Shown one piece after another: positions 1 to 9,287 of a stretch of DNA of 64,000 bases. How positions within the stretch are numbered: the first letter of the stretch is position 1; each line of letters opens with the position of its first letter. Source of the DNA: Taeniopygia guttata (lineage: Eukaryota; Chordata; Aves; Passeriformes; Estrildidae); NCBI RefSeq assembly GCF_048771995.1, contig NC_133064.1, positions 27,197,001-27,261,000 of the forward strand. The letters are read 5' to 3'. The notes under the pieces were generated by a model. That model had not been told where the DNA came from and did no database searches. It saw only the letters and a list, made by a program, of their open reading frames with translations. Made by a program: the position numbers and the translations under genes.

Positions 1-2584
1 GTAAAATTAAAAATGTGGTATTCGAAACTGAAAATAAATTTGGAATGGGTGAACTCTTGCTCGTCCCTGAAGCAGAATTTAATCTGTTAGGATGAGATTT
101 AATTGTTGAACTGCAATTAGAAATTAAAGTGAAAAATCAAGAGTTGGCAGTATCTGCTTATCCTTTGACCGTGGATGATCAAAAACAAATTAACCCCAAT
201 GTCTGGTACTCTCCGGACACAATTAGTAGACTGGAAATGCCACCGATTAAAATCCAAATTTCCGAACCCCACATACCTGTGAAAGTAAGGCAGTATCCCA
301 TATCCTTAGAAGGACGGAGAGGATTGAAGCCAGAAATTGATCGATTGTCGGCACAAGGAATCTTAGAGCCTTGTATGTCACCCTTTAACACCCCCATTTT
401 GCCTGTAAAGAAACCTAATGGGAAATATCGGCTCGTACATGATCTAAGGGAAATAAACAAAAGAACTATCACTCGGTTCCCTGTAGTAGCAAATCCATAT
501 ACACTGCTAAGCAAACTAGGACCCCATAATTCCTGGTATAGTGTAATTGATTTAAAGGATGCTTTTTGGGCCTGTCCGCTGGCAGAAGAATGCCGTAATT
601 ATTTTGCTTTTGAATGGGAAGACATAGAGACGGGCCGGAGACAGCAATTACGATGGACCGTGCTCCCCCAAGGGTTCACTGAATCCCCTAATCTGTTTGG
701 ACAGGCCCTAGAAGAACTCTTAACAGAATATCAGGTACAAACGGGGAATGTGCTGTTACAATACGTAGATGATCTGCTCATAGCGGGGAATAATAGGGAG
801 AATGTAAGAAAAGAAACCATTCGACTTCTAAACTTTCTTGCACAAAAGGGACTACGGGTATCACAAGAAAAGTTACAATTTGTGGAGAAAAAAGTGAAAT
901 ATCTGGGACATTATCTGTTTAACGGCCAGAAGATATTAGATCCAGAGCGTATTAAAGGAATTCTGGAATTACCTATGCCTGTCACTAAGAGGCAAATCCG
1001 GCAGGCATTAGGACTATTTGGGTATTGTAGGCAATGGATAGAAAACTACAGCTTTAAAGTTAAATTCTTATATGAACAATTGCCTAAAGGCAAAATACCC
1101 AAGTGGACTCCTCAGGATCAGGAGCAGTTTACCAGCCTCAAAACGGAGCTAAGTCAAGCACCAGTTTTAAGTCTCCCAGATTTAAAACGGCCATTCCATT
1201 TATTTGTTAACATACATGAAGGAACGGCATTCGGAGTGTTAACTCAGGAATGGGCCGGACAAAAGAAACCGGTGGCATACCTATCAAAGCTGTTGGACCC
1301 TGTGAGCAGGGGTTGGCCGAGTTGTTTACAAATCATTGTTGCTGCTGCCCTATTACTTGAGGAAACAAATCGCATTACTTTTAATGGAGAAGTTATCTTA
1401 TATGCGCCTCATAACATCAGGGGAGTGCTACAACAAAAAGCAGAAAAATGGCTTACAGATAGCCGATTACTAGAGTATGAGGGAATACTTATAGAATCCC
1501 CTAAACTATCTTTAAAAACTATTGGAGCAGTTAACCCCGCTGAATTTTTGTACCCAGGAGAAGGTAATGAACTATTGCACAATTGTTTTCAAACAATTGA
1601 ACAACAAACACGCATTAGGTCAGACTTAGAAGAAGAAGAACTACAATGTGGAGAAGTATTATTTATAGATGGGTCATCACGAATAGTGGAAGGTAAACGA
1701 TTGTCTGGATATGCCATCGTTAAGTGGGAAAAAGGAGAATTTAAGATAAGAGAATCAGAATCAGGCCCCCTGAGTGCCAGCTGGTCAGCACAAGCTTGCA
1801 AGCTGTATGCATTGTGGAAAGCATTAGTGTCACTGAAGGGAAAGGATGGAACTATATATACAGACTCACGTTATGCGTTTGGAGTAGTGCACACTTTTGG
1901 GAAAATATGGGAGGAAAGAGGATTTATTAACTCACAGGGAAAAGAGCTGGTACACCAGGAATTAATTTGGTGAGTTCTGGGGGCATTGAAAATGCCAAAT
2001 AAAATAGCAGTTGTACATATAAAGGGACACCAGCGAGGTACAAGTTATCAAGTTAGGGGAAATAATGCAGCTGATACAGAAGCAAAACGAGTGGCAGGCA
2101 ATTAAAATATAATTCTGACTATGCAACAAGTACCTTTTAGTAAAAATTTGAGTTTTGAGTCTGCAGAAAAAGAAAAACTAGAACAAATGGGAGCTAAGGA
2201 ACAGGATGGGAAATACATATTTCCAGATGGGAGAGAAGTCTTGCTGAAGGGCATAGCACTTGACATATTTTCAAAAATACACAGCAAAACACACTGGGGA
2301 ACTCAGGCGTTAGTTGATCATTTCAATCAACAGTTTGCCTGTATAGGCGTATATAATATAGCAAAGACAGTCACGGCAGCCTGCGAGACCTGTCAAAAGG
2401 TTAATCGAAACAACATAAAACAGAGACCTCTTGGGAGACGTACCCCAGCATACAGACCTTTCTCACATATACAAGTAGATTTTACTGAACTACCTAGGGT
2501 AGGGCGTTACAAATATTTATTAGTAATGGTGGATCATTTAACACATTATGTTGAGGCTTTTCCTACCTCCAGGGCAACCGCTAA
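1..2584 (+). pseudogene. pol: Provirus X pro-pol, first part (protease end, RT, RNase H, integrase N-part)
   Basis: One frame (codons starting at positions divisible by 3) runs through the whole piece. The protease C-terminus contains the conserved G-[R]-D step, but the Arg codon reads TGA at 93-95. RT follows, with LPQGF and the catalytic YVDD at 762-773. RNase H shows the DGSS and TDSRYA acidic motifs; a TGA at 1971 and a TAA at 2103 interrupt it. The integrase zinc region (HWGT..H, CETC) and the first catalytic Asp (QVDFTEL) lie at about 2300-2490. Coding stops at 2584, where E1 begins, and resumes at 8041. The 615-codon open stretch from 129 is only the longest stop-free segment. Inactive as a polyprotein because of the stops and the insertion. 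Confidence 0.9.
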
Positions 2585-2585
2585 C

Positions 2586-2989
2586 TGTTGCAGCATTTTT
2601 GAGAGAAAGAGGACATGAGTTATGAGATTTGAGCTACTCCAGTCTAGGCCTCAGATTTGGGCCTTGTGAGGCCTTCAAACCTCTGACGCAGTTAGAAATT
2701 CAGAGCTTGTGGCGCAGATAGAAATAGTCTTAAGGTCTGATGGGGACCACTGGGTTGTCTGGGTGTGCATTAGTATAGGTTTCATAGTGTAAGGTGTAGG
2801 CCATTTTAAGGAAAAGGTAAACAATGTTAGCTTGCCAATCAGAGTGTCTTTGTTTCTGTAAACTATGTGGAAGCTTATATAAACTACCACCTTATATTGA
2901 ATAAAGGGAGAACGTTTGATTAACCACATTGGTTCAGATCTGCGTTTGTCTTGTCCAGCTTTCCGTTTTCCTGAGATTCCCAGGCTTTT
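2586..2989 (+). repeat. E1 5' LTR
   Basis: Starts TGTTGCAGC. A TATATAAA box lies near 2875 and an AATAAA signal near 2900. It matches 7635-8039 over its full length and is related to the solo LTRs at 13952-14367 and 63021-63429. The 3' edge ends near GGCTTTT rather than the usual CA. No primer-binding site starting TGG is obvious immediately downstream (sequence TAGTAGCATCCG). Confidence 0.88.
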
Positions 2990-3026
2990 AGTAGCATCCG
3001 ACCAGGGACTCAGGAGGCTCCGAAAA

Positions 3027-3150
3027 AGCTCCCAAATTACTTTTAGAGTAACGGGGAGCTAAGTTTGAGTCGCGCGACGAAAATTCAGGTCCAAATCGCC
3101 TCATGGCGACGGGGCCGGGATCCCAAATTCACTTTTTGTGAACGGGGATC
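3027..3150 (+). promoter_or_regulatory. E1 leader: three hairpins of identical architecture, candidate packaging signal
   Basis: Hairpin 1 (3027-3060), hairpin 2 (3088-3116) and hairpin 3 (3119-3150) each have a lower stem, an AAA/CG internal loop, a 5-bp upper stem and a 4-5 nt loop. Stem bases differ between the three but remain paired: lower stems AGCTCCC/GGGAGCT, GGTCC/GGGCC (one GU) and GATCCC/GGGATC; upper stems TTACT/AGTAA, TCGCC/GGCGA and TTCAC/GTGAA. A 10-nt palindrome, GTCGCGCGAC (3069-3078), lies between hairpins 1 and 2. The position between the 5' LTR and the gag start is where retroviral RNA packaging and dimerisation signals sit; that role is inferred. Confidence 0.7.
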
Positions 3151-3422
3151 AAGTGGAACGGAGCAGAAGTCTCCAAACTCCAAAATGGGCCGTTTTCCCA
3201 ATGGGAGGAAAAAGACTTTTCGCATTGTTGTTTGTTTGCGAGAGTCCGTTGGAGCAGTGGGAAGACCTCGGCGTTCACAAGGGACCCGGATGGCGGGTGT
3301 GGACGTGGCCGGGGCCGGGGAGCTGGAGCGGGATTGCCGCCTTGCCGAAGAAAAGCAAGAGCAAAGCAACCCACGGAAGTTGGAGGTAAGCAGCGGAGAG
3401 AGAGAGAGGGTGAAAGTTCAAC

Positions 3423-4286
3423 ATGGATGGGGATCTGCATGCTTCCGTGCGGCTTCTCTTTCATATTCTCTCAAAGAGAGCTGAAAAAATTAAAGAAGCC
3501 GATTTGGAACAGTTGGTTCTGTGGGCAAGAAGCAAAGGCAAGCTGCAAAAACCTTCACTGATTTTTAGTGAAGTCGAATGGCAAAAGCTGGGAGAGCTGC
3601 TTTGGGACACAGTGATAGAGGGCGGAAAAGATAAGAAAATAGTGCTGGAGCTTGGAGGCATTTGGAAAAAAGTTTTACATACCCTGCAAAGCATGGCCGC
3701 GGAGAAAAAAGCAGTGGAAGGCGCGGTTCAGGCGTTTGAGCAATCCACGTCAGAACAGACAGAAGTCCAAAAGCCATCTCGGGTTGAAAAATTCTTTAAT
3801 GTTTGTAATATACGGCCAGTGCAAGCGCAGAAGGCCCCAGTCAGTCCCTCTGTCAGGGATTTTGTTGCTCGTTTGGAAGCAGGCGTGGGGCTGGCCGACA
3901 TGGGACAGAACAAAAGCGTGGGCGCGGCAGGGGCAGAAGTGTGCCCGCAGACAGCGGATGTTAACGGCTCGGCGGTCCCGTGGAGTGAGGCAAACCCGGA
4001 AGTTGCCCCGTCGGGTCCCTCGGGAGGCGGGGAGACACCTGAGGAGGCAGGAGGAGTTGGTGATGAAACAGGGCTGAGTCAGGAGGAGGAACTCAGGGGC
4101 GGAGATCAAGGCGGAGACCAGGGCGGAGAAGGGAGAGAGGCGGCGCTGGCCCCTTGCCCCCCCCGCAGCGGCCGAGGCGGCAGCAGCAGCGGGTGTGTGC
4201 ATGCGCAGAGGCGCGGCTCGGCGGTACCCACCAGCAGCGGCGAACAACCCAGCGCGGCTTGGAGGGGCTGGGCGCCACAAGGCTAG
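3423..4286 (+). CDS. gag: E1 gag fragment: betaretrovirus-like matrix plus low-complexity tail
   Basis: The 287-codon ORF starts at an ATG about 430 nt after the LTR. Residues 1-100 look like a helical betaretroviral matrix domain (many Leu/Ile/Lys, with the EVEWQKLGELLWD and ELGGIWKKVL segments near residues 40-80). Residues ~150-287 are Gly/Glu/Ser-rich with no capsid major-homology region and no zinc knuckle. A further open stretch at 4195-4437 in another frame encodes an Ala/Gln-rich segment that may be a displaced piece of gag. The product would be a matrix-only Gag, unable to form a capsid alone. Family placement rests on pattern only and is moderately sure. Confidence 0.7.
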   Translation: MDGDLHASVRLLFHILSKRAEKIKEADLEQLVLWARSKGKLQKPSLIFSEVEWQKLGELLWDTVIEGGKDKKIVLELGGIWKKVLHTLQSMAAEKKAVEGAVQAFEQSTSEQTEVQKPSRVEKFFNVCNIRPVQAQKAPVSPSVRDFVARLEAGVGLADMGQNKSVGAAGAEVCPQTADVNGSAVPWSEANPEVAPSGPSGGGETPEEAGGVGDETGLSQEEELRGGDQGGDQGGEGREAALAPCPPRSGRGGSSSGCVHAQRRGSAVPTSSGEQPSAAWRGWAPQG

Positions 4287-4437
4287 CGTAATGGCAGAAG
4301 CAGCCACTCAAACAACAGCAGAACAGAGCAACCAAGCTGCAGCATTCACAGCTGCAATCCAAGATGCAATTCAACAACAAGAACACATCATTGCAGCTGC
4401 TTTATCAAGCAACAACACAAGGAGACAGAAGACGTAA

Positions 4438-6340
4438 TGAAAAAGTATAGCAGTACCGAGTGTTTTCCAAGATACCAAGAGGGATGGACATTATGCAAAT
4501 CAATGTTATTTCAAATACAATGTGGATGAAAATCACTGTATAAAGATAGAAATGTTAATAATGATTTAACTGCCAAAAATGTCTCTGAAAACAAAGATTT
4601 GAGAAAAGTCAGTCAGATGGAATGTTGGTATTGAGTTCACAATTTCTGGTTTTGAGTTTTTATAGATAATAATAAGAGTAATGATGATTTTTAAGTTTTA
4701 TAGATACTAATATAAATTATTATTGTTGTTAAGTTTTTCTAGGTAATGCTAAGATAAGTAGTGATTGTTACTAATGTTACATGAATGCTTTGAAAAGATT
4801 GTCTTAAACTATTTTAAACATTTCTTGTTGATAGGTTGATCATATAATGTAAGTTGTCTGATTTTTGTGATAAGAATTATTATTAAGATGTTAAGGTATT
4901 GAGGTGTTGTTTTAATATTTACAGTCGGTTTTCATATGTTTTATTGTCTTTCTAGGTGATTGCAAGATGTGTTTTTTCAGGATCCTGTGTTTTTGATTTT
5001 TTAACTACTCATGTGATTTCTTTGTCCTATCTTCTATGCAGCTGCAATTCATCTTCTTTTAGAAATTCATTGTCCAAATTTTGGTTCAAGATTTCAGACT
5101 TCAAATTTTCAGATTTCTGAAGAAAAGGTTTGTTGTATTTAGAGAATTTTTGTCTTGAAGGAAATTTTGGACAGGTTCAATTATTTGATGGTTTGATAAA
5201 TTTTTAATAATAAGGTTTTTTTACTTATAACTGTTATTTCTAAGACTTTCATTTTATAATGTGTTAATACATATCCTCCAATTAGAGTTTGAGCTCTGGC
5301 CAAGCTCTGGCTCTACGTGGATGGTGTGATTGACCCAGGTGTTTTCTGCATCAAAAAGTATTCAAGTCAATTTGGCTTGACAATTTGATCCTATAGGGCA
5401 GCTGAGCCTCAAAGGGAGTTTTAGAGAGACATGATCCGGACATGTTTTATCCAAATCTCTGTTGTTTTAAGGTTTGTCAGCTGCTGCAGACTCTGGGATG
5501 ACAATTTGATAGTGTAGCACTTGGTAACTGTGATTTTATATGTAATATTAATTGTGTATTATTTGATTGATTTTTATTTGTTGTTAGTTTCTTTACTATA
5601 TGCATTGTTTTGTTTTTGATGTTTTTTCATGTTTATAACAAAAATGTTGATATTTTCATTTCTTCATGCAAGTTTTAGGGAACAGAATTGAGAGAGGACC
5701 CTCCAGTCCCTGTGGGGTGTTTGGTTTGTTTGTGTTTTAACAGGTGCAGAATCTGGATGGATTTCAGTGAAGAATGTGGAACTTATCAATTGCAAGAGAT
5801 CAACTGATCTCTCCACAAGTGGATCAGAGGATGCACAGCAAAAGTGGATTGTGCAAAGATTTGTGTTTCACCCACAGAAGATTGTGGGCTTTGGGTTTTT
5901 TGGTTTTTTTTATATAAGTGTGTTTTTAATGATGTTATAGAATTTTTTGCTAAGTTTTAATAAGTTTTAGTAATGCCTGTGATTTTTCTGTTCATTTTGC
6001 CATTGTCTTTCAATGGCAAAAGAAAAAGAGGGAGTCCCAACGTGGATCAACAGCAATCCTGCTTGAGTGAGTGTTTTTACCCATCCAACCAAGAAGTCTG
6101 GGCAGGACAAATGCTCTTGCTGCATTGATACAAAAAGGCAGAGACAGAATTTTAGAAATGGATGGAAAAGATACCAACCCGCAGTGATAATAACGCGAAC
6201 AACAACAGTTTGCCTGGAACATCCCGTGACGAATCCGATTCTGATGAAAATTAATTTTGTAAAATACAGAGAAATAAGTTAAAATATCATAAGTGTGAAG
6301 TTAGATTTATCAGAAGTTAGTTTATTAGAAGTTATAGTTT
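4438..6340 (+). other. E1 internal AT-rich region without coding capacity (pol position)
   Basis: About 1.9 kb between gag and env, strongly T-rich on the plus strand, with no ORF longer than ~70 codons and no recognisable RT, protease or integrase motif. It contains pyrimidine-rich stretches ending in AG (for example near 5035) that could serve as splice acceptors. It occupies the position where pol would be. I cannot tell whether it is degenerate retroviral sequence or captured host DNA. Confidence 0.6.
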
Positions 6341-7534
6341 ATGTTTAGAATTAATTTTGTTTCTTTCATGTTAAACAGGGCATTCAAAAACCTAAGAAAT
6401 ATGTACTGGGCCTCAATGTTTTTATTAAGCAGTATTTTGGTTATTGAAGTATCTGGAATCCTTGACATTGACAAGAGAGAAAATATGTGGATCACTTGGG
6501 CAAAACAAACTAGGCAAGATTCATTCTGCCTGTCGTTAGCCACCCCGTCTAACCCCTTTCGTACTTGTTTAATTGGAGTCTCGTTGTGTCCCATGGCAGA
6601 GTTCAAAACTGGGACCCGAGCTAAAATAAGTCCAAATATCACCCTGGGAGCGCAAGCTGTTGCATTTGTGCAAAACCTTAAATTTACTGATGACAGTCTT
6701 CAAGAATTCGAACTTTTGGGTTCTGTCCCAGGAAATTACTGTTTAATATTTGGATCTTATGCTACCAAACCAACTCAAGAAAATGGAAAATTGACAGGTG
6801 ACAACACTTGGTTGTCTCCCAGATCACCATTGTATTACAACTATTCAGAATATTGTAACAATTCGACTCAATCTGTGACACCGCCAAGAGGTGGTGCAGG
6901 AAAACTGCCCCAAGGAACCTTCCTCATTTGTGGAGACCGAGCCTGGTCAGCAGTCCCTCAAAATGCTAGGGGAGGCCCATGTTATATCGGTAGGTTGACA
7001 CTTTTTGCTCCCACCATACATCAGGTTCTCAAATTGCCTCAGAAGACTCAACGAGCCAAACGCAGTGTTCTCCAAATGGACCCTAATTGTAAAGATATAG
7101 TGTCATTGTGGGGGCGTGCCTCTGTAGTAGTAGCCTCACTCTTTGCCCCAGGGGTCGCCTCATCAAAAGCGCTCACACAATTGAGAACTCTAGCGTGCTG
7201 GACAGGAAAACAAATTAATATCACATCTAAGTTGATAAGTGAGCTTGCTGCAGATGTAGACGATACCCATCATGCAGTTCTACAAAACAGAGCTGCAATT
7301 GATTTCCTTCTTTTAGCACAAGGACATGGGTGCGAAGAATTTGAGGGCATGTGCTGCATGAATTTGTCTGACCATTCTCGATCGATTTATAAACAGTTAA
7401 CGCAATTGAAGGACAACATGAAAAAACTTACCGTAGTGGACACTCCATTTGATAACTGGCTCAATTCTTTAGGTTTTTCTGGCTGGGTCAAAGACTTAAT
7501 CGTTTTGGTATTGTACTTCTTTTTATCTTTATAG
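6341..7534 (+). pseudogene. env: E1 env: alpharetrovirus-type envelope, frameshifted at the membrane anchor
   Basis: The 397-codon ORF has a hydrophobic leader (residues ~20-42), several N-X-S/T sites and a furin-type RAKR at residues 238-241. The fusion peptide is internal and flanked by cysteines (about 248-288), as in alpharetrovirus-type envelopes. A disulfide loop CX6CC starts at residue 331 and follows an immunosuppressive-type segment (LQNRAAIDFLL). The frame ends at 7534 just as the membrane segment begins. A hydrophobic segment and a basic tail continue in the next frame (about 7505-7672, entering the LTR), so a one-base change near 7500 cut off the anchor. If expressed, the product would probably lack a normal anchor. 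A spliced start is possible: TTTCATGTTAAACAG at 6365-6379 resembles an acceptor. Confidence 0.85.
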
Positions 7535-7634
7535 TCATTTTAATTGTTATACCGTGTTTTTTACAGTGTGTGCAAAAATTAGTTCATCGTGCCTTCACTC
7601 CAGCCTGGGTAGCTCAAAAAGAAAAAGAGGGAAT

Positions 7635-8039
7635 TGTTGCAGCATTTTTGAGAGAAAGAGGACATGAGTTATGAGATTTGAGCTACTCCAGTCTAGGCCT
7701 CAGATTTGGGCCTTGTGAGGCCTTCAAACCTCTGACGCAGTTAGAAATTCAGAGCTTGTGGCGCAGATAGAAATAGTCTTAAGGTCTGATGGGGACCACT
7801 GGGTTGTCTGGGTGTGAATTAGTATAAGTTTCATAGTGTAAGGTGTAGGCCGTTTTAAAGGAAAAGGTAAACAATGTTAGTTTGCCAATCAGAGTGTCTT
7901 TGTTTCTGTAAACTATGTGGAAGCTTATATAAACTATCACCTTATCTTGAATAAAGGGAGAACGTTTGATTAACCACATTGGTTCAGATCTGCATTTGTC
8001 TTGTCCAGCTTTCTGTTTTCCTGAGATTTCCTGGCTTTT
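7635..8039 (+). repeat. E1 3' LTR
   Basis: Preceded by the purine tract AAAAAGAAAAAGAGGGA (7615-7633). TATATAAAC and AATAAA boxes are as in the 5' LTR. The provirus X integrase reading resumes directly after it. About ten substitutions and one indel separate it from 2586-2989. Confidence 0.88.
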
Positions 8040-8040
8040 T

Positions 8041-8744
8041 CTAAACAAGTCACTAAAGTGTTACTTGAACACGTTATACCTCGATATGGAGTACCTGAAG
8101 TAATCGACTCGGACAGAGGAACACATTTTGTGTCAAAAATTGTTAGAAATCTGACAGAAAGCTTGGGTATTAAGTGGGAATACCATACACCATGGCATCC
8201 ACAAAGTTCAGGAAAAGTTGAAAGGGTGAATGGAGAAATTAAAACTATTTTGACTAAATTAATGATAGAAACCAAATTATCATGGATTAAATGCCTACCT
8301 ATGGCACTATTAATTCTCAGACCCAGACCCTGAGCAGATGTAGGAATATCGGCGTTTGAAATGGTGTATGGAATGTCCTACAGAATTGAAAGCCCACAAA
8401 CAAATGTTTTAATTAGAGACCGTGTGATTAATGAATATGTTTCACAATTAGCAGAACATCGTAACCATCTTTGGGAACATGGACTGATTGTGCAACGACC
8501 CCCGTTGGACTTAAAAATACACAAAGTTAAACCTGGGGATTGGATATTGATTAAAGTGTGGAAAGAAGAAACCCTAAAACCCAATTGGGAGGGACCTTGT
8601 CTCGTTTTGTTGACAACAGAAACAGCTGTCCGGACTGCTGAGCATGGATGGACTCATGCCAGCCGCATTAAAGGCCCAGTGACAAGACCCCACTGGAAAG
8701 TAATCAGTACTCCAGGTGCCACCAAGATAACTCTGAAAAGATAA
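8041..8744 (+). pseudogene. pol: Provirus X integrase, second part
   Basis: Continues the frame broken at 2584. The core shows the second catalytic Asp (VIDSDRGTHF) and the catalytic Glu in GKVERVNGE, followed by the C-terminal SH3-like domain (NWEGPCLVLL, then VRTAEHGWTHASR) typical of gammaretroviruses. A single TGA at 8331-8333 interrupts the frame, probably from CGA. The natural pol stop is the TAA at 8742-8744. All three DDE residues remain in the decayed gene, but stop codons and the E1 insertion prevent an intact enzyme. Confidence 0.88.
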
Positions 8745-8748
8745 CGAA

Positions 8749-8880
8749 ATGATAAAGATTTTATTTGATTTTTTTTTTTGCTGCATTACCTTTTGGTATA
8801 AAGTGTGTATTGCTGTTTATATTTGCTATAATTATTTCTTTTTTAATCTATTATATATGGAAGCGTACAACGTGTGCTGA
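8749..8880 (+). CDS. Possible 43-codon hydrophobic ORF between pol and env of X
   Basis: Starts with an ATG 4 nt after the pol stop and ends at TGA 8878-8880. The peptide is rich in Phe, Tyr, Ile and Cys and could be a small membrane protein. The DNA is very T-rich, so composition alone could produce a hydrophobic ORF. No family recognised. Confidence 0.25.
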   Translation: MIKILFDFFFCCITFWYKVCIAVYICYNYFFFNLLYMEAYNVC

Positions 8881-8903
8881 AGGAAATTGTTAGGCATATG
8901 TAG

Positions 8904-9287
8904 CCACACAATAGTGAATATGGAAGATATGCTGATGTAAATAATATATGTACTCTAGATATACGAATTAGTTGTAATGATTTAAACTGCAATTGTTATC
9001 CATTTGCTTGTTCTAGGCATAAGGTATGCCGGGATAAATGGTGGACATGCTGTGAATGTGGATACCCTCAATATTATTGTTATCATTCCAATGAACCAGT
9101 CCTCTTTGTGGCTGAAATCTTGGTTATAAAGTGTAGAAGGGAAGTACTAACTGTGTCTTGCTTTGCCCCATTAGTTCAAGCTGCAAAGTGGGAAGCCTAT
9201 GTAAACAGGCAGAAATCCCGAAACAGCTGTTCTCCTGAAGAATTCCCTTGCTGCCGAGAAGATGTTGCACCCCGTGACTCGAAGTAA
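8904..9287 (+). CDS. Cys-rich ORF of 127 codons between pol and env of X, candidate accessory gene
   Basis: This frame is open for 127 codons and encodes 15 cysteines, most in a dense cluster at residues ~16-60 (C-x-C pairs, then CCEC and YYC). The first in-frame ATG lies at 8898 but is followed at once by TAG (8901-8903), so the present start is unknown: either the TAG is a lesion or the ORF is a spliced exon. The 3' end overlaps the env start (9262) in another frame. A segment of the peptide (RDKWW, CCECG, then YYC) resembles the tail of the downstream Env (NDKCW, DCG, then FIC), suggesting a duplicated zinc-binding-like module. No known retroviral accessory family is recognised, and any function would be speculation. 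Confidence 0.5.
   Translation, partial: PHNSEYGRYADVNNICTLDIRISCNDLNCNCYPFACSRHKVCRDKWWTCCECGYPQYYCYHSNEPVLFVAEILVIKCRREVLTVSCFAPLVQAAKWEAYVNRQKSRNSCSPEEFPCCREDVAPRDSK

Larger units (their letters stand above)
2586..8039 (+). mobile_element. E1: small chimeric ERV nested in provirus X integrase
   Basis: Two near-identical LTRs (2586-2989 and 7635-8039) bound an internal region with a matrix-like gag ORF, about 2 kb of AT-rich non-coding DNA and an env ORF; no pol is present. The element splits an integrase codon run: removing it rejoins one frame. Flanks share CTAA (GCTAAC on the left, TCTAAA on the right), so the duplication is decayed and its exact length unclear. By eye the LTRs differ at about ten bases plus one indel over ~404 bp. 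Matrix looks betaretrovirus-like and Env alpharetrovirus-like, so it is a recombinant. Without pol it must have been copied by another virus's enzymes. Confidence 0.88.

Noticed and set aside
2990..3010. Primer-binding site of E1
   Set aside because: TAGTAGCATCCGACC follows the LTR, but it does not start with TGG and I could not match a tRNA 3' end; left unassigned.
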